Source: Solimonas sp. K1W22B-7 (GTDB lineage Bacteria; Pseudomonadota; Gammaproteobacteria; Nevskiales; Nevskiaceae). Taken from it: 64,000 nt of DNA. Positions 16,757-24,625 of the stretch are shown here, piece after piece. How positions within the stretch are numbered: the stretch's first letter is position 1; the number at the start of each line of letters is the position of its first letter. Under the pieces are notes generated by a model. It had not been told where the DNA came from. It saw only the letters and a program-made list of their open reading frames with translations, and made no database searches. The position numbers were made by a program, and so were the translations under genes. Location: NCBI RefSeq assembly GCF_003428335.1, contig NZ_CP031704.1, forward strand, positions 2,542,001 through 2,606,000. Direction: 5' to 3'.

Positions 16757-17833
16757 TCAAGCCACGGCGGCGGCAAGGCCGATCAGCCGCTGCTGGTGCT
16801 CGGCGACCTCCACCAGCATGCCGTGAACCGGCAGGTGATGGCCGTCGGCGATGACGCGAAGCGCCTGTTGCCGCAGCTGACGCCAGGCATCGAGATTGGC
16901 CGCGGCCAGGGCCTCGTGCGCTTCAAGCGCCAGGGCTTCGCGCCGGGAAGGAGGCAGCGGCAGGCCGCCGATGACGATGCGGAGCAGCGCCAGGCTGCGG
17001 CCGGGCTTGTCGCAGTGGAAGTTCAGGTGGCTCAGGCTCAATTGCCCGGGGCTGTACTGGACATGGGGGAGGTCCTGCGCCGGCCTGTGGCTGGTACGGC
17101 AGATTCTGAGGCGTCCGAGCCCGGCCAGTTCGATCTCCAGCGACAGGCTGAGGGCGCAGCGAGTCTGGAGGGCGGCGTAGCCGCAGCCCAGGAGAAGGTC
17201 GAGCGCGTCCCTGGAACGGTAGCGGGCATAGCATTGCGCGTCGTCGGCGGGACCGGCACGGCGGATCCTCAGGCCATGCTCCGGTTCTACCCGCAGCCGC
17301 GTGCCCTCCGGGTGGTGGTTGAGGATTTCACCGATCGGGAACAGTACGGGCTCGCGCTGGCCATCGTGCTTCAGCGGCAGGCGGCGGGTGCGCAGGAAGG
17401 CCTCGGCGACACCCTCCGGCCAATCGAAATGCGGGCACCAGCGGGAGAGGTCCACGCGGAGCGGATCGCCGGCGGCCAGCGCGACTGCCGGCAGATGCCG
17501 GCGCGACCAGGCCAGCTTGCCGGTGACCCGGTACAGGCGCAGCATCGCGTCGAGGATCTCGCGCTGGAGCGGGCTGAGGCGGCCGCCATCGTCGCGCAGT
17601 GCCAGCTCGTCTTCGTCATGCCAGCTGAGCCCACTGATCGGAACCAGCAGCGGCCGCGGAATCCATATCAGCCGGTCGCTTGCATCCGCTGTTCCGTCCG
17701 TGCTGGCCCAGAGGTCGCTGCCGCGCTGGTGAACGACCAAGTCGGGGCTCAGCCAACCGCCGTGACGCTCCAGAAGAGCTGCGAGGCTGGCGTAGGCATC
17801 GTGGGCTTCGGGATGGTCTGCGTCGATGCGCAT
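16757..17833 (-). CDS. SET-domain-like protein at the edge of the RiPP locus
   Basis: 358 residues from ATG 17833 (MRIDADHPEAHDAY); a longer reading frame continues upstream but would intrude on the divergent promoter region. The middle resembles the C-terminal half of Rubisco-LSMT/SET proteins: L-F-P-I-G-E-I-L-N-H-H-P-E-G (about 167-180), then Y-R-S-R-D-A-L-D-L-L-L-G-C-G-Y, the counterpart of the 'YG-x-x-S/N-x-x-L-L-x-x-Y-G-F' motif. If active it would be a SAM-dependent protein or peptide lysine methyltransferase. The gene is divergent from the HPr-kinase gene, which places it with the RiPP genes by position only. Confidence 0.5.
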   Translation of the reverse strand: MRIDADHPEAHDAYASLAALLERHGGWLSPDLVVHQRGSDLWASTDGTADASDRLIWIPRPLLVPISGLSWHDEDELALRDDGGRLSPLQREILDAMLRLYRVTGKLAWSRRHLPAVALAAGDPLRVDLSRWCPHFDWPEGVAEAFLRTRRLPLKHDGQREPVLFPIGEILNHHPEGTRLRVEPEHGLRIRRAGPADDAQCYARYRSRDALDLLLGCGYAALQTRCALSLSLEIELAGLGRLRICRTSHRPAQDLPHVQYSPGQLSLSHLNFHCDKPGRSLALLRIVIGGLPLPPSRREALALEAHEALAAANLDAWRQLRQQALRVIADGHHLPVHGMLVEVAEHQQRLIGLAAAVA

Positions 17834-17926
17834 GGTGTGTGTTCGTCGGGGGCGAATGGCAACTCTGCGAGCTCGGGCATGCTGCCGCAGCGAGGCAGCA
17901 GCGGCAAGCCCGCCGCCAGCCGTGCG

Positions 17927-17955
17927 TTTCAAGCTGCGCTCTGCTTGCGTAGAAT
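17927..17955 (+). promoter_or_regulatory. Candidate promoter for the HPr-kinase/PqqD/sulfotransferase operon
   Basis: TTTCAA (weak -35) is followed after 17 bp by TAGAAT (-10, five of six consensus bases). The predicted transcript start near 17962 leaves a leader of about 34 nt before the GTG at 17996. It also makes the in-frame ATG at 17954, which overlaps the -10 element, an unlikely start. Confidence 0.4.
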
Positions 17956-17995
17956 GCGCCGACTCCATTCGACGACAAGGCACAGGCCAGGACCG

Positions 17996-18925
17996 GTGTT
18001 CAGATATCGGTTGTTCGATTTCAACATCGCGTCCGAGATGGCCTGTCCGGAGCTTCCGGAGGCCTGGGGCGACGCGGATGTCCAGATCCGCTTCGGCGCC
18101 ACGCCGGAGCGGCTACCCCAGGCGGTCCGTAGCGGGCTCTGCCTCGCCGCCGCTCCCGGAGAGGCGCTGCTCTCGCTGCCGGGCATCGGCCGCTTCCATG
18201 TGCGCGATGGCGCCGAGATCATGATCGAACCGGCCGCGGGCATCGCGCAGGGTCATCTGCGCGTGTTCCTGCTCAACCTGGTCTTCGGCCTGCTGCTGCT
18301 GCAGCGCGGAGAGCTGGTCCTGCACGCCGCGGTCGTCGAAACGGATGATGGCTGCATCGCCCTGGCCGGCGAATCGGGTACGGGCAAATCGACGCTGGCC
18401 GCGGCCCTGCACGCTCGCGGGCGGCGCGTGCTGTCCGACGAGTTCTGCGTGGTCAGGAACATCCCCGGCCAGGGGCCGAGCGTCGTTCCCGGCCCCCCGT
18501 ATCTCCAGGTCTGGGCCGATGCCCTGAGCCAACTCGGCTACGATCCTGCGCGGCTGGAGCCGGTCCGCCCGGGTCTCGCCAAGCACGTTCTGCCCCTGGG
18601 TTCCGGGCATGCCGACCGCGTCCTGCCGCTGCGCGGTATCCATATCCTGTCCCCCTGGAACGGCGCCGGCGCGGAGTCGGAAGCGCTGTCGGGCCCGGAT
18701 CGCATGGAGGCCTGCATCTGCAACACCTACCGCTCCGAGTGCCTGCGCCCGATGGGGCTGGCCGCCGCGCACTTCGCGCAGGCACTCAAGCTGGCCGGCG
18801 AGGTGCCGTTCCTGCGCTTGCGCACACCCGGATACTGGGGGGCGATGGACCAGATTCTCGAGTTGCTGCCAGCACGCCCGGGGCGGTCGCAACACCCCAC
18901 CACTTCATCGCGGACCATCGAATGA
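17996..18925 (+). CDS. HPr kinase-like protein 1 (putative RiPP peptide serine kinase)
   Basis: 309 residues from GTG 17996, preceded by CCAGGACC. The C-terminal half is an HprK/P-type kinase fold with Walker A G-E-S-G-T-G-K-S (about 125-132) and an acidic L-S-D-E-F pair (about 146-150). The N-terminus FRYRLFDFNIASEMACPEL is characteristic of lasso-cluster HprK homologues. In paeninodin the homologue PadeK phosphorylates the C-terminal Ser of the precursor. The precursor here also ends in Ser, so the same activity is likely. The stop overlaps the PqqD start (ATGA at 18922-18925). Confidence 0.85.
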   Translation: MFRYRLFDFNIASEMACPELPEAWGDADVQIRFGATPERLPQAVRSGLCLAAAPGEALLSLPGIGRFHVRDGAEIMIEPAAGIAQGHLRVFLLNLVFGLLLLQRGELVLHAAVVETDDGCIALAGESGTGKSTLAAALHARGRRVLSDEFCVVRNIPGQGPSVVPGPPYLQVWADALSQLGYDPARLEPVRPGLAKHVLPLGSGHADRVLPLRGIHILSPWNGAGAESEALSGPDRMEACICNTYRSECLRPMGLAAAHFAQALKLAGEVPFLRLRTPGYWGAMDQILELLPARPGRSQHPTTSSRTIE

Positions 18926-19236
18926 CGAAGCTGATACTGACCCCGGACACCCGGATCTCCCGCAAGGGCGACATCCTGGCATCGAAGCTGGACCACGAGA
19001 CCGTGCTGCTGGACGTCGAAGGCGGCCACTACTATGCCTACGACGCCGTGGGCAGCCGAATCTGGGAACTGATCGCCGAGCCCCGGACCATGGCCCAGCT
19101 GTGCCAGGCCCTGGTCCGGCAGTACGACATCGACATGGCGCGTTGCGAGCGTGAGGTGCTGGCTTTCCTGGAGGCCTTGTCCGCGCACGGCCTGCTGCGC
19201 TGCGAGGGAGACGGGTGGGAGCCGCCCCGCCCGTGA
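18922..19236 (+). CDS. PqqD-like RiPP recognition element (lasso B1 protein)
   Basis: 104 residues, a complete stand-alone PqqD domain. The first half supplies the beta strands that bind leader peptides (ETVLLDVEGGHYYAYDAVG), and the second half a three-helix bundle with W-E-L-I-A-E and V-L-A-F-L-E-A-L. In lasso pathways this protein captures the leader through its Y/W-x-x-P-x-L motif and hands it to the B2 protease. It is translationally coupled to the kinase (4-bp overlap) and to the next sulfotransferase (GTGA). Confidence 0.88.
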   Translation: MTKLILTPDTRISRKGDILASKLDHETVLLDVEGGHYYAYDAVGSRIWELIAEPRTMAQLCQALVRQYDIDMARCEREVLAFLEALSAHGLLRCEGDGWEPPRP

Positions 19237-20087
19237 GGCGCATCGTCTGGCTCGCGTCCTACCCGAAGTCGGGCAACACCTGGTTTCGCGCTCTGCTGGC
19301 GAACCTGCAGCGCGATCGTTCCGGGCCGGCATCCATCAACGAGCTCGGCGCCCTGGGTTTCGGCTCGCGCTCGCGTTTCGACCACGTGGCCGGCGTCGAT
19401 TCGGCGGACCTGAGCGCGGTGGAGACGGATCGCCTGCGGTCGCAGGTCTACCGGCAGCTGGCCGTGTCGATACCGGACGACGAGCCGGTGTTCTTCAAGA
19501 TCCACGATGCCTACCTCGGGCCCTTGGAACGGCAGCCCCTGGTTCCGGCCGATGCCAGCCGCGGCGCGATCTACCTGGTGCGCAACCCGCTCGACGTCTG
19601 CGTGTCCTACGCCCGGCATTCGAACTGGGACATCGACACCGCCATCGCTCGCATGGCGGACGAGGAGCATGGACTGGCAAGGAGCAGGAATCGCCTGGAC
19701 CGGCAACTGCGCCAGCACCTGTCGAGCTGGGGCGGGCATGTGCGCAGCTGGATCGACAACGGCGAGGTTCCGGTCCACCTCGTCCGCTACGAGGACCTCC
19801 GGGCCAGGCCGGTGGAGACCGTGGCCGCCGCGCTGGCCTTCGCCGGCTTGGCCCGTGATGCGGCGGAGATCGAACGCGCGGTCGAGTGGAGCAGCTTCGA
19901 GCGCCTCCAGGCGCAGGAGCGGGCAGGGGGCTTCAGCGAGAAGCCGCGCCTGCTGCCGGCCTTCTTCCGGCGGGGCGTCAGCGACGGCTGGCGCCAGGAC
20001 CTGACGCCCGACCAAGCTGCCTGCATCACCCGCGACCATGCGCCGACCATGCGACGGCTGGGATACCTCGATACAGCCGGTCCGTGA
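19233..20087 (+). CDS. Sulfotransferase 1 (PAPS-dependent)
   Basis: 284 residues if the GTG at 19233, which overlaps the PqqD stop as GTGA, is used; another GTG at 19215 is possible. The 5'-phosphosulfate loop is A-S-Y-P-K-S-G-N-T-W (about 6-15) and the 3'-phosphate-binding segment is Y-L-V-R-N-P-L-D-V-C-V-S-Y (about 118-130). The fold matches cytosolic sulfotransferases. Its coupling to the leader-binding protein and its position just before the precursor gene make the precursor's only Tyr (residue 57) or a Ser/Thr a likely acceptor. That substrate is inference. Confidence 0.85.
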   Translation: MRRIVWLASYPKSGNTWFRALLANLQRDRSGPASINELGALGFGSRSRFDHVAGVDSADLSAVETDRLRSQVYRQLAVSIPDDEPVFFKIHDAYLGPLERQPLVPADASRGAIYLVRNPLDVCVSYARHSNWDIDTAIARMADEEHGLARSRNRLDRQLRQHLSSWGGHVRSWIDNGEVPVHLVRYEDLRARPVETVAAALAFAGLARDAAEIERAVEWSSFERLQAQERAGGFSEKPRLLPAFFRRGVSDGWRQDLTPDQAACITRDHAPTMRRLGYLDTAGP

Positions 20088-20192
20088 AGGCTGGGCGCGG
20101 GCTCTGCGAGCAGGAGTGCCGCTCCGGACTCCCGTCCGCCACAGCCATCTGCTACGATCCTTGAAGCCCCATTCGTTTCGAGGACGACGAAC

Positions 20193-20375
20193 ATGACTGA
20201 ACTCAACGGCCGCTTCCCCCGCCCGGTGCCGGGCACGGATCAGGCGGAGTCCACGGGCGAGCGGGAGCCCTGGGTCACGCCCACGCTGCGTGTGCTCGCG
20301 ATGCCGCAGACCAAGGGTAGCGGCAAGACCAGCACCCCGACTCCCATGGAAGGCACGATGTACGGGCCGTCCTGA
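20193..20375 (+). CDS. Lasso-type RiPP precursor peptide
   Basis: 60 residues with a GAGGACG ribosome-binding site nine bases before the ATG. The leader carries W27-V-T-P30-T-L32-R-V-L35, fitting the Y/W-x-x-P-x-L motif bound by B1 proteins. Thr40-Lys41 then fits the Thr(-2) cleavage rule, giving a 19-residue core from Gly42 to Ser60. The C-terminal Tyr57-Gly-Pro-Ser60 offers one Tyr and a terminal Ser as modification sites. The core's only acidic residue is Glu53 (position 12), not 7-9 as in known lasso rings. The alignment to the paeninodin precursor (P-x-L-x-V-L-x-x-x-Q-T) is from memory. The gene sits between sulfotransferase 1 and the hydroxylase. Confidence 0.8.
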   Translation: MTELNGRFPRPVPGTDQAESTGEREPWVTPTLRVLAMPQTKGSGKTSTPTPMEGTMYGPS

Positions 20376-20415
20376 GCGAAGGGTTTCTGACGCGCGAACT
20401 GGACGACAGGCAGGC

Positions 20416-21414
20416 ATGCGGCTGGCCGCGGCATTCCATCGTCTGGGCCTGCTGTTCGATGCCGAGTGCCTGCGGCAGGAGGCTCTGCAGTTCGGCGAGG
20501 CGGCCTGGCGGCCTCACCCGGGTGGGTTGCCCGGCAACACCTCGCTGCCCCTGGTGTCAGCGCACGGGGGCGACAACGACGACACGCGCGGTCCCATGCG
20601 GCCCACGGCCGCACTGCGGCGTTGCCCCTACATCCGGCAGGCGCTCGCTTCCTTCGAGACGGTGATCGGCCGCACGCGGCTGATGCGCCTGGAGGCCGGG
20701 GCCGAGGTCCCCCCTCACTTCGATTCGCATTACTACTGGCACGACCGTGTGCGCGTTCACCTGCCTGTGGTCAGTGACCCGGAGGTCAGGTTCGTCTGCG
20801 ACGGTCATGAGCTGCACATGGCGCCGGGCGAGGCCTGGCTGCTGGACAATTCGCGGAGCCATGCGGTCGTCAATGCCTCCGGCGTCGCCCGCATCCACCT
20901 GGTCTTCGATACGGTCGGCTCGGCGGCTTTCTGGGAGTTGCTGGACCGCGCCGGGCCACCTGAGCACCCGCAGCCCGCAGCCCTTGGCCCGCGTCGCATC
21001 GTCTTCGATCCGGGGCTCGACGCGCGGGTCATCACCGAGCGCTGCAACCTGCCGGCCGTGATGCCGGCGACCGAACTGGCCGCGCTGATCGCCGAGGCGC
21101 TGGCCGACGCCGCGCCGGAGCCCGGCAACCCGCTCCATGCCGAGGCACTGCCGCGTTTCGCCGCGTCCTCGCGGCGCTGCTTGAGCGACTGGCGGGCCAC
21201 CTGGGCCGCGCATGGCGAGGACCCCGACGGCTGGGCAGCGTTCCGCGTCCTGCAGCAGCGGCTCCTTGCGGAGCTTGCCCAGCTGCCCGAGGACCTGCGG
21301 GTGCGCAGCAACGGCCGCAGGCTGGTGCGGGTGCTCAAGCCCTTCTACCAGGCCGCGCTCGATCCTGCGATCGTGGCGGAGACCTCGCGCCGGCCCGCAG
21401 CCCTGTCCCCGTGA
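20416..21414 (+). CDS. Aspartyl/asparaginyl beta-hydroxylase-like dioxygenase 1, with C-terminal extension
   Basis: 332 residues from ATG 20416, which lies after CAGGCAGGC and 40 bp after the precursor stop. Residues about 85-165 form the double-stranded beta-helix of the Asp/Asn hydroxylase family: metal ligands H101-x-D103 in P-P-H-F-D-S-H-Y-Y-W-H, H115 in R-V-H-L-P-V, and His149 in N-S-R-S-H-A-V-V-N. About 150 further residues after the fold have no motif I recognise. An Fe(II)/2-oxoglutarate hydroxylase next to a precursor suggests peptide hydroxylation; the core has no Asp/Asn, so the target may be Pro or another residue. Confidence 0.75.
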   Translation: MRLAAAFHRLGLLFDAECLRQEALQFGEAAWRPHPGGLPGNTSLPLVSAHGGDNDDTRGPMRPTAALRRCPYIRQALASFETVIGRTRLMRLEAGAEVPPHFDSHYYWHDRVRVHLPVVSDPEVRFVCDGHELHMAPGEAWLLDNSRSHAVVNASGVARIHLVFDTVGSAAFWELLDRAGPPEHPQPAALGPRRIVFDPGLDARVITERCNLPAVMPATELAALIAEALADAAPEPGNPLHAEALPRFAASSRRCLSDWRATWAAHGEDPDGWAAFRVLQQRLLAELAQLPEDLRVRSNGRRLVRVLKPFYQAALDPAIVAETSRRPAALSP

Positions 21415-22295
21415 CCGGGCTGTTGCCAGCGCTCGACCGGCCGGTCTTCATCGTCGCCGCACCGCGCTCCGGCAGCAGCCTGCTGTTCGAGATGCTGTCG
21501 CGTGCATCGGCGCTCTGGACCCTGGGGGGCGAGGCGCGCGCCGAGTTCGAGACCGTTCCCCGCTGGAACCCGCGCCAGCGGGGATACGATTCGAACCGGC
21601 TCACGGCGGGCGACCTCGGGCTCGGCGACCGCGCGCAACTGCTGCTGGCGATGTCGCGGCGGCTGCGCAACAGTGAAGGCGTCCGATGGCGTGCGCTCAC
21701 CGCCGAGGCACGGCCCGGTTGCCTGCGCTTCCTGGAAAAGACCCCAAAGAATGCTCTGCGCGTCCCGCTGCTGCGTACCCTGTTCCCGGACGCCCGCTTC
21801 ATCTTCCTGCTGCGGGATCCCCGCGATAACGTCAGCAGCATCCTGGAGGCCTGGCGCTCCGGTCGCTTCGTGAACTACCGGGACCTGCCGGACTGGCCCG
21901 GGCCGCCGTGGTCCCTGCTGCTGCCGCCGGGCTGGCGGGAGCTGCGGGGCGCTTCGCTGGAGCGGATTGCCGCCTTCCAGTGGCGCGCCGCCAACGAGAT
22001 CGCGCTGAACGATCTGCTCGCGCTGCCCGGCAGCGACTGGTGCGCGCTGCGCTACGAGGATCTGCTTGCGGCGCCGGCCGCGGCGGTTGCGCAACTCTGC
22101 AGCTTCATGGAAGTTCCCTGCTGCCTCGGGCTCCAGGCGGCCGTCGCTTCCGACCTGCCCCCTTCGCAGCACACCCTGACGCCGCCCGCGCCCGGAAAGT
22201 GGCGGCAGAACGAAGCGCAGATCCGATCGGTGCTGCCCGGGCTGGAGGAGACCTGGGCGCGGCTGCAGGCGCTGCCCGCGCTGGGCGCGCAGTAG
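21411..22295 (+). CDS. Sulfotransferase 2
   Basis: 294 residues from GTG 21411, which overlaps the hydroxylase stop (GTGA). PAPS-binding motifs are V-A-A-P-R-S-G-S-S-L-L-F-E-M-L (about 14-28) and F-L-L-R-D-P-R-D-N-V-S-S-I (about 131-143). It belongs to the 'Sulfotransfer_3'-like group and is only remotely similar to sulfotransferase 1, so the three sulfotransferases are not recent copies of each other. A tail-specific or sugar-specific acceptor is possible. Confidence 0.85.
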   Translation: MTGLLPALDRPVFIVAAPRSGSSLLFEMLSRASALWTLGGEARAEFETVPRWNPRQRGYDSNRLTAGDLGLGDRAQLLLAMSRRLRNSEGVRWRALTAEARPGCLRFLEKTPKNALRVPLLRTLFPDARFIFLLRDPRDNVSSILEAWRSGRFVNYRDLPDWPGPPWSLLLPPGWRELRGASLERIAAFQWRAANEIALNDLLALPGSDWCALRYEDLLAAPAAAVAQLCSFMEVPCCLGLQAAVASDLPPSQHTLTPPAPGKWRQNEAQIRSVLPGLEETWARLQALPALGAQ

Positions 22296-22309
22296 GGACG
22301 CGCTGCTGC

Positions 22310-23242
22310 ATGGAATACCGGGTGCCCACCGGAATCGACTTCGCCGCGCAGCCGCCGCAGCTGCTCTGGCGGCCGACGGATGGCGGGCGTTTCGCCGAAC
22401 CCTTTTTCGATGACACGCTGTCGCGGCTGCGACGCGCCGCCGCAGGGCGCCCGCCGGTTTCGACGACGCCGCTGGCGTCCTGGAGGCAGGGTAGCGGCGC
22501 GACGCGGCCCGCGGCGTTCATCCTGCACGTCTCGCGCTGCGGCTCGACCCTGCTGTCGCGGATGCTCGCCGCGCTGCCCGTTCACCTCGTGGTGTCGGAG
22601 GCGCGCATCTTCGACGATATCCTCAGGGCGCAGGCGCCACTCCAGGGCATGGCGCCGGACTGGCGCGATGCCTGCCTGGCTAGTGCCGTGGAGGCCTTCG
22701 CCGCCTCGCAGGCGCTGCCCGCGCAGAGGCTGTTCATCAAGCTGGACTGCTGGCACCTCTTCGAGCTGCAGCGGCTGCGCCGGGTCTTCCCGGGCGTACC
22801 CCTGCTGTTCGTGCATCGGCATCCGCTGGAAGTGCTGGTGTCGCTGATGCAGCGCCCTTCGTTCACGCTGGTGCGCGACACGGTGACACCGGAGGAGATG
22901 GGGGTCTCGGCGGAACAGCGCGATGCCATGCCGCCGGAAGTCCACGCCGCCGCCATCCTCGGCGCCTTCTTCCGCGAGGCCGCGAGGCAGCGCGAGCAGC
23001 TGGTTTCCGTGCCCTACGAAGCATTGCCGGACCTGGCCTGGAGCGGCATGGCGGGACTGCGGTTCTCGCCGCAGGAGGTGGCGGCGCTGCGGCTTGCGGG
23101 GGAGAACGATGCCAAGCACCCCGACGGTCGCTTCGTCCCCGACGCGGAGCGCAAGCGGGCCGCCGCGAGCGGCGCGATCCGCGCCGCTTGCGCGCAGTGG
23201 GCCGAGCCCGCCTACGAACGCTGGTGCTCGGGCAGGGACTGA
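22310..23242 (+). CDS. Sulfotransferase 3 (divergent family member)
   Basis: 310 residues from ATG 22310, preceded by AGGGACG. H-V-S-R-C-G-S-T-L-L-S-R-M-L (about 71-84) replaces the usual P-R-S-G-S-S loop but keeps the phosphate-binding Ser-Arg-x-Gly-Ser-Thr pattern. L-F-V-H-R-H-P-L-E-V-L-V-S-L (about 165-178) matches the 3'-phosphate segment. Such C-G-S-T variants are common among uncharacterised sulfotransferases near peptide clusters. Its last 31 bp overlap the convergent hydroxylase gene. Confidence 0.75.
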   Translation: MEYRVPTGIDFAAQPPQLLWRPTDGGRFAEPFFDDTLSRLRRAAAGRPPVSTTPLASWRQGSGATRPAAFILHVSRCGSTLLSRMLAALPVHLVVSEARIFDDILRAQAPLQGMAPDWRDACLASAVEAFAASQALPAQRLFIKLDCWHLFELQRLRRVFPGVPLLFVHRHPLEVLVSLMQRPSFTLVRDTVTPEEMGVSAEQRDAMPPEVHAAAILGAFFREAARQREQLVSVPYEALPDLAWSGMAGLRFSPQEVAALRLAGENDAKHPDGRFVPDAERKRAAASGAIRAACAQWAEPAYERWCSGRD

Positions 23243-23910
23243 GCCCGGACCATGAGCGCCCGCAGTTCCGGGCCCACCGGCGCATCCACCACCAGGTGGA
23301 CGCGCGCTTCGCTGCCGTCGTTGTGGAGCGAGTGGGTGTCCGAGAGTCGCAGGTACCAGCATTCCCCCGCCCGCATGACAACCGGCGTTCCGTTCAACAC
23401 GAAGCGGACGCCAGGGTTGGTCCGCACCGGGATGTGAATCCGCGCATGCCCCTGCCCGTCCAGGTCCGGGTCGCTGTGCGGCTTCACCACGGCGCCAGGG
23501 TCGAGCCGCATCAGCCTGGCGGCAGCCAGGGGAAAGCCCAGCCCCCGCAGGACCTCCTGGAAGGCGGGCAGCCGGTCGAGCAACGGCGCATCGACGTAGG
23601 CGGTGGTTCCGGGGTGGGAGCTGATCTGCAGGATGGGGTGCTGCCGCTCGGTCCCCGCCGGAATCCGCAGCGGGATCGCGCACCATCGCCCCTGGTAGTG
23701 GTCGGACACGAAGTGATCGATCCAGGCCCGGGCCTCCAGGGCGGCGAGTTCCCCGGCCAGCCGGGCCGGATCGAATCGCAGGGGCAGCCGCAGCCGGTCC
23801 GGCCACTCATCACGGGCCAGCGAGGCCGGTGGGGCAAGCCTGCGGCGGGCGGGGGTTCCGGTCACGGCGATTCGGGTCTCGCGGTCGGGCTGTGGGCGGC
23901 GACCCATCAT
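23212..23910 (-). CDS. Aspartyl/asparaginyl beta-hydroxylase-like dioxygenase 2
   Basis: 232 residues with the full Asp_Arg_Hydrox fold: H145-x-D147 in V-V-K-P-H-S-D-P-D-L, the R-I-H-I-P-V strand (His159), and T-H-S-L-H-N (about 192-197) carrying the third metal ligand. It is compact and lacks the long tail of hydroxylase 1. It faces the sulfotransferase operon from the opposite strand with a 31-bp coding overlap. A second 2-oxoglutarate oxygenase implies either two different hydroxylations or two different peptide substrates. Confidence 0.8.
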   Translation of the reverse strand: MMGRRPQPDRETRIAVTGTPARRRLAPPASLARDEWPDRLRLPLRFDPARLAGELAALEARAWIDHFVSDHYQGRWCAIPLRIPAGTERQHPILQISSHPGTTAYVDAPLLDRLPAFQEVLRGLGFPLAAARLMRLDPGAVVKPHSDPDLDGQGHARIHIPVRTNPGVRFVLNGTPVVMRAGECWYLRLSDTHSLHNDGSEARVHLVVDAPVGPELRALMVRAQSLPEHQRS

Positions 23911-24043
23911 GCCTCAACCGATCGCCATTGAAACATGAATATTCACTTGCGGCCCGCTGCGAAAGTCATCACACTGAAACCGGACCTGATCGGGTCCAGG
24001 CGAAGCACGGGGTAGCAAACACAGCATCACAGGGAGACTGGCA

Positions 24044-24619
24044 ATGTCTGAACCTTTTCTGGGCATGATTTCGATCTTCGGCTTCAACTTTGCGCCAAGG
24101 GGCTGGGCGTTCTGCAACGGACAGATACTTCCGATCGCACAGAGTACCGCCCTTTTTTCACTGCTCGGAACCACCTACGGCGGCAACGGCCAGACGACCT
24201 ACGCCCTGCCCAATCTGCAGGGGCGGATGCCGATGCATTTCGGCAATGGCCCCGGGCTGAGCAGCCGCAATCTGGGAGAAATGGGCGGGACCGAAAGTAC
24301 GACCCTGACCCAGGCACAGATGCCCTCGCACTCGCACACGGCCACCGTCACCGTGACGGCCTCCCTGTACGGAGAAACCGCGACGGCGAGCGCGCTCAAC
24401 CCGCTCAACAACATGCTGGCCTCGCCAGCGGTCGGTAACCATATCTATGCGCCGCCGGTTGCGGCCGACAACAAGCTGATGGCCGCGGATTCGATCAAGG
24501 CCAGCGGCACCGCCACCATCGGCCTCGCGGGCGGCAACCAGCCGTTCGGCATCATGCCGCCCTTCCTGGCCCTCAACTTCTGCATCGCCTTGGAGGGGAT
24601 TTTCCCCAGCCGCAACTGA
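24044..24619 (+). CDS. Phage tail-collar domain protein (microcystin-dependent-protein family)
   Basis: 191 residues. The tail-collar domain fills the first half: G-M-I-S-I-F-G-F-N-F-A-P-R-G-W-A-F-C-N-G-Q, G-G-N-G-Q-T-T-Y-A-L-P-N-L-Q-G-R and Q-M-P-S-H-S-H. The second half is Ala/Thr-rich and ends in a repeat of the P-F-L-A-L-N-F-C-I-A pattern. Members occur in phage tails but also as isolated chromosomal genes of unknown role. No other phage gene is nearby. Its neighbours here are an HPr-kinase, a GNAT enzyme and a DUF6916-like protein. The ribosome-binding site is AGGGAGACTGGCA. Confidence 0.85.
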   Translation: MSEPFLGMISIFGFNFAPRGWAFCNGQILPIAQSTALFSLLGTTYGGNGQTTYALPNLQGRMPMHFGNGPGLSSRNLGEMGGTESTTLTQAQMPSHSHTATVTVTASLYGETATASALNPLNNMLASPAVGNHIYAPPVAADNKLMAADSIKASGTATIGLAGGNQPFGIMPPFLALNFCIALEGIFPSRN

Positions 24620-24625
24620 AGCGAC

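Noticed and set aside
17954-18925. ATG at 17954 as the start of HPr kinase 1
   Set aside because: It overlaps the best -10 element and adds 14 residues with no match to family members; GTG 17996 is preferred.
24044-24619. Prophage remnant suggested by the tail-collar protein
   Set aside because: No capsid, portal, integrase or lysis gene is nearby; such proteins also occur as single chromosomal genes.
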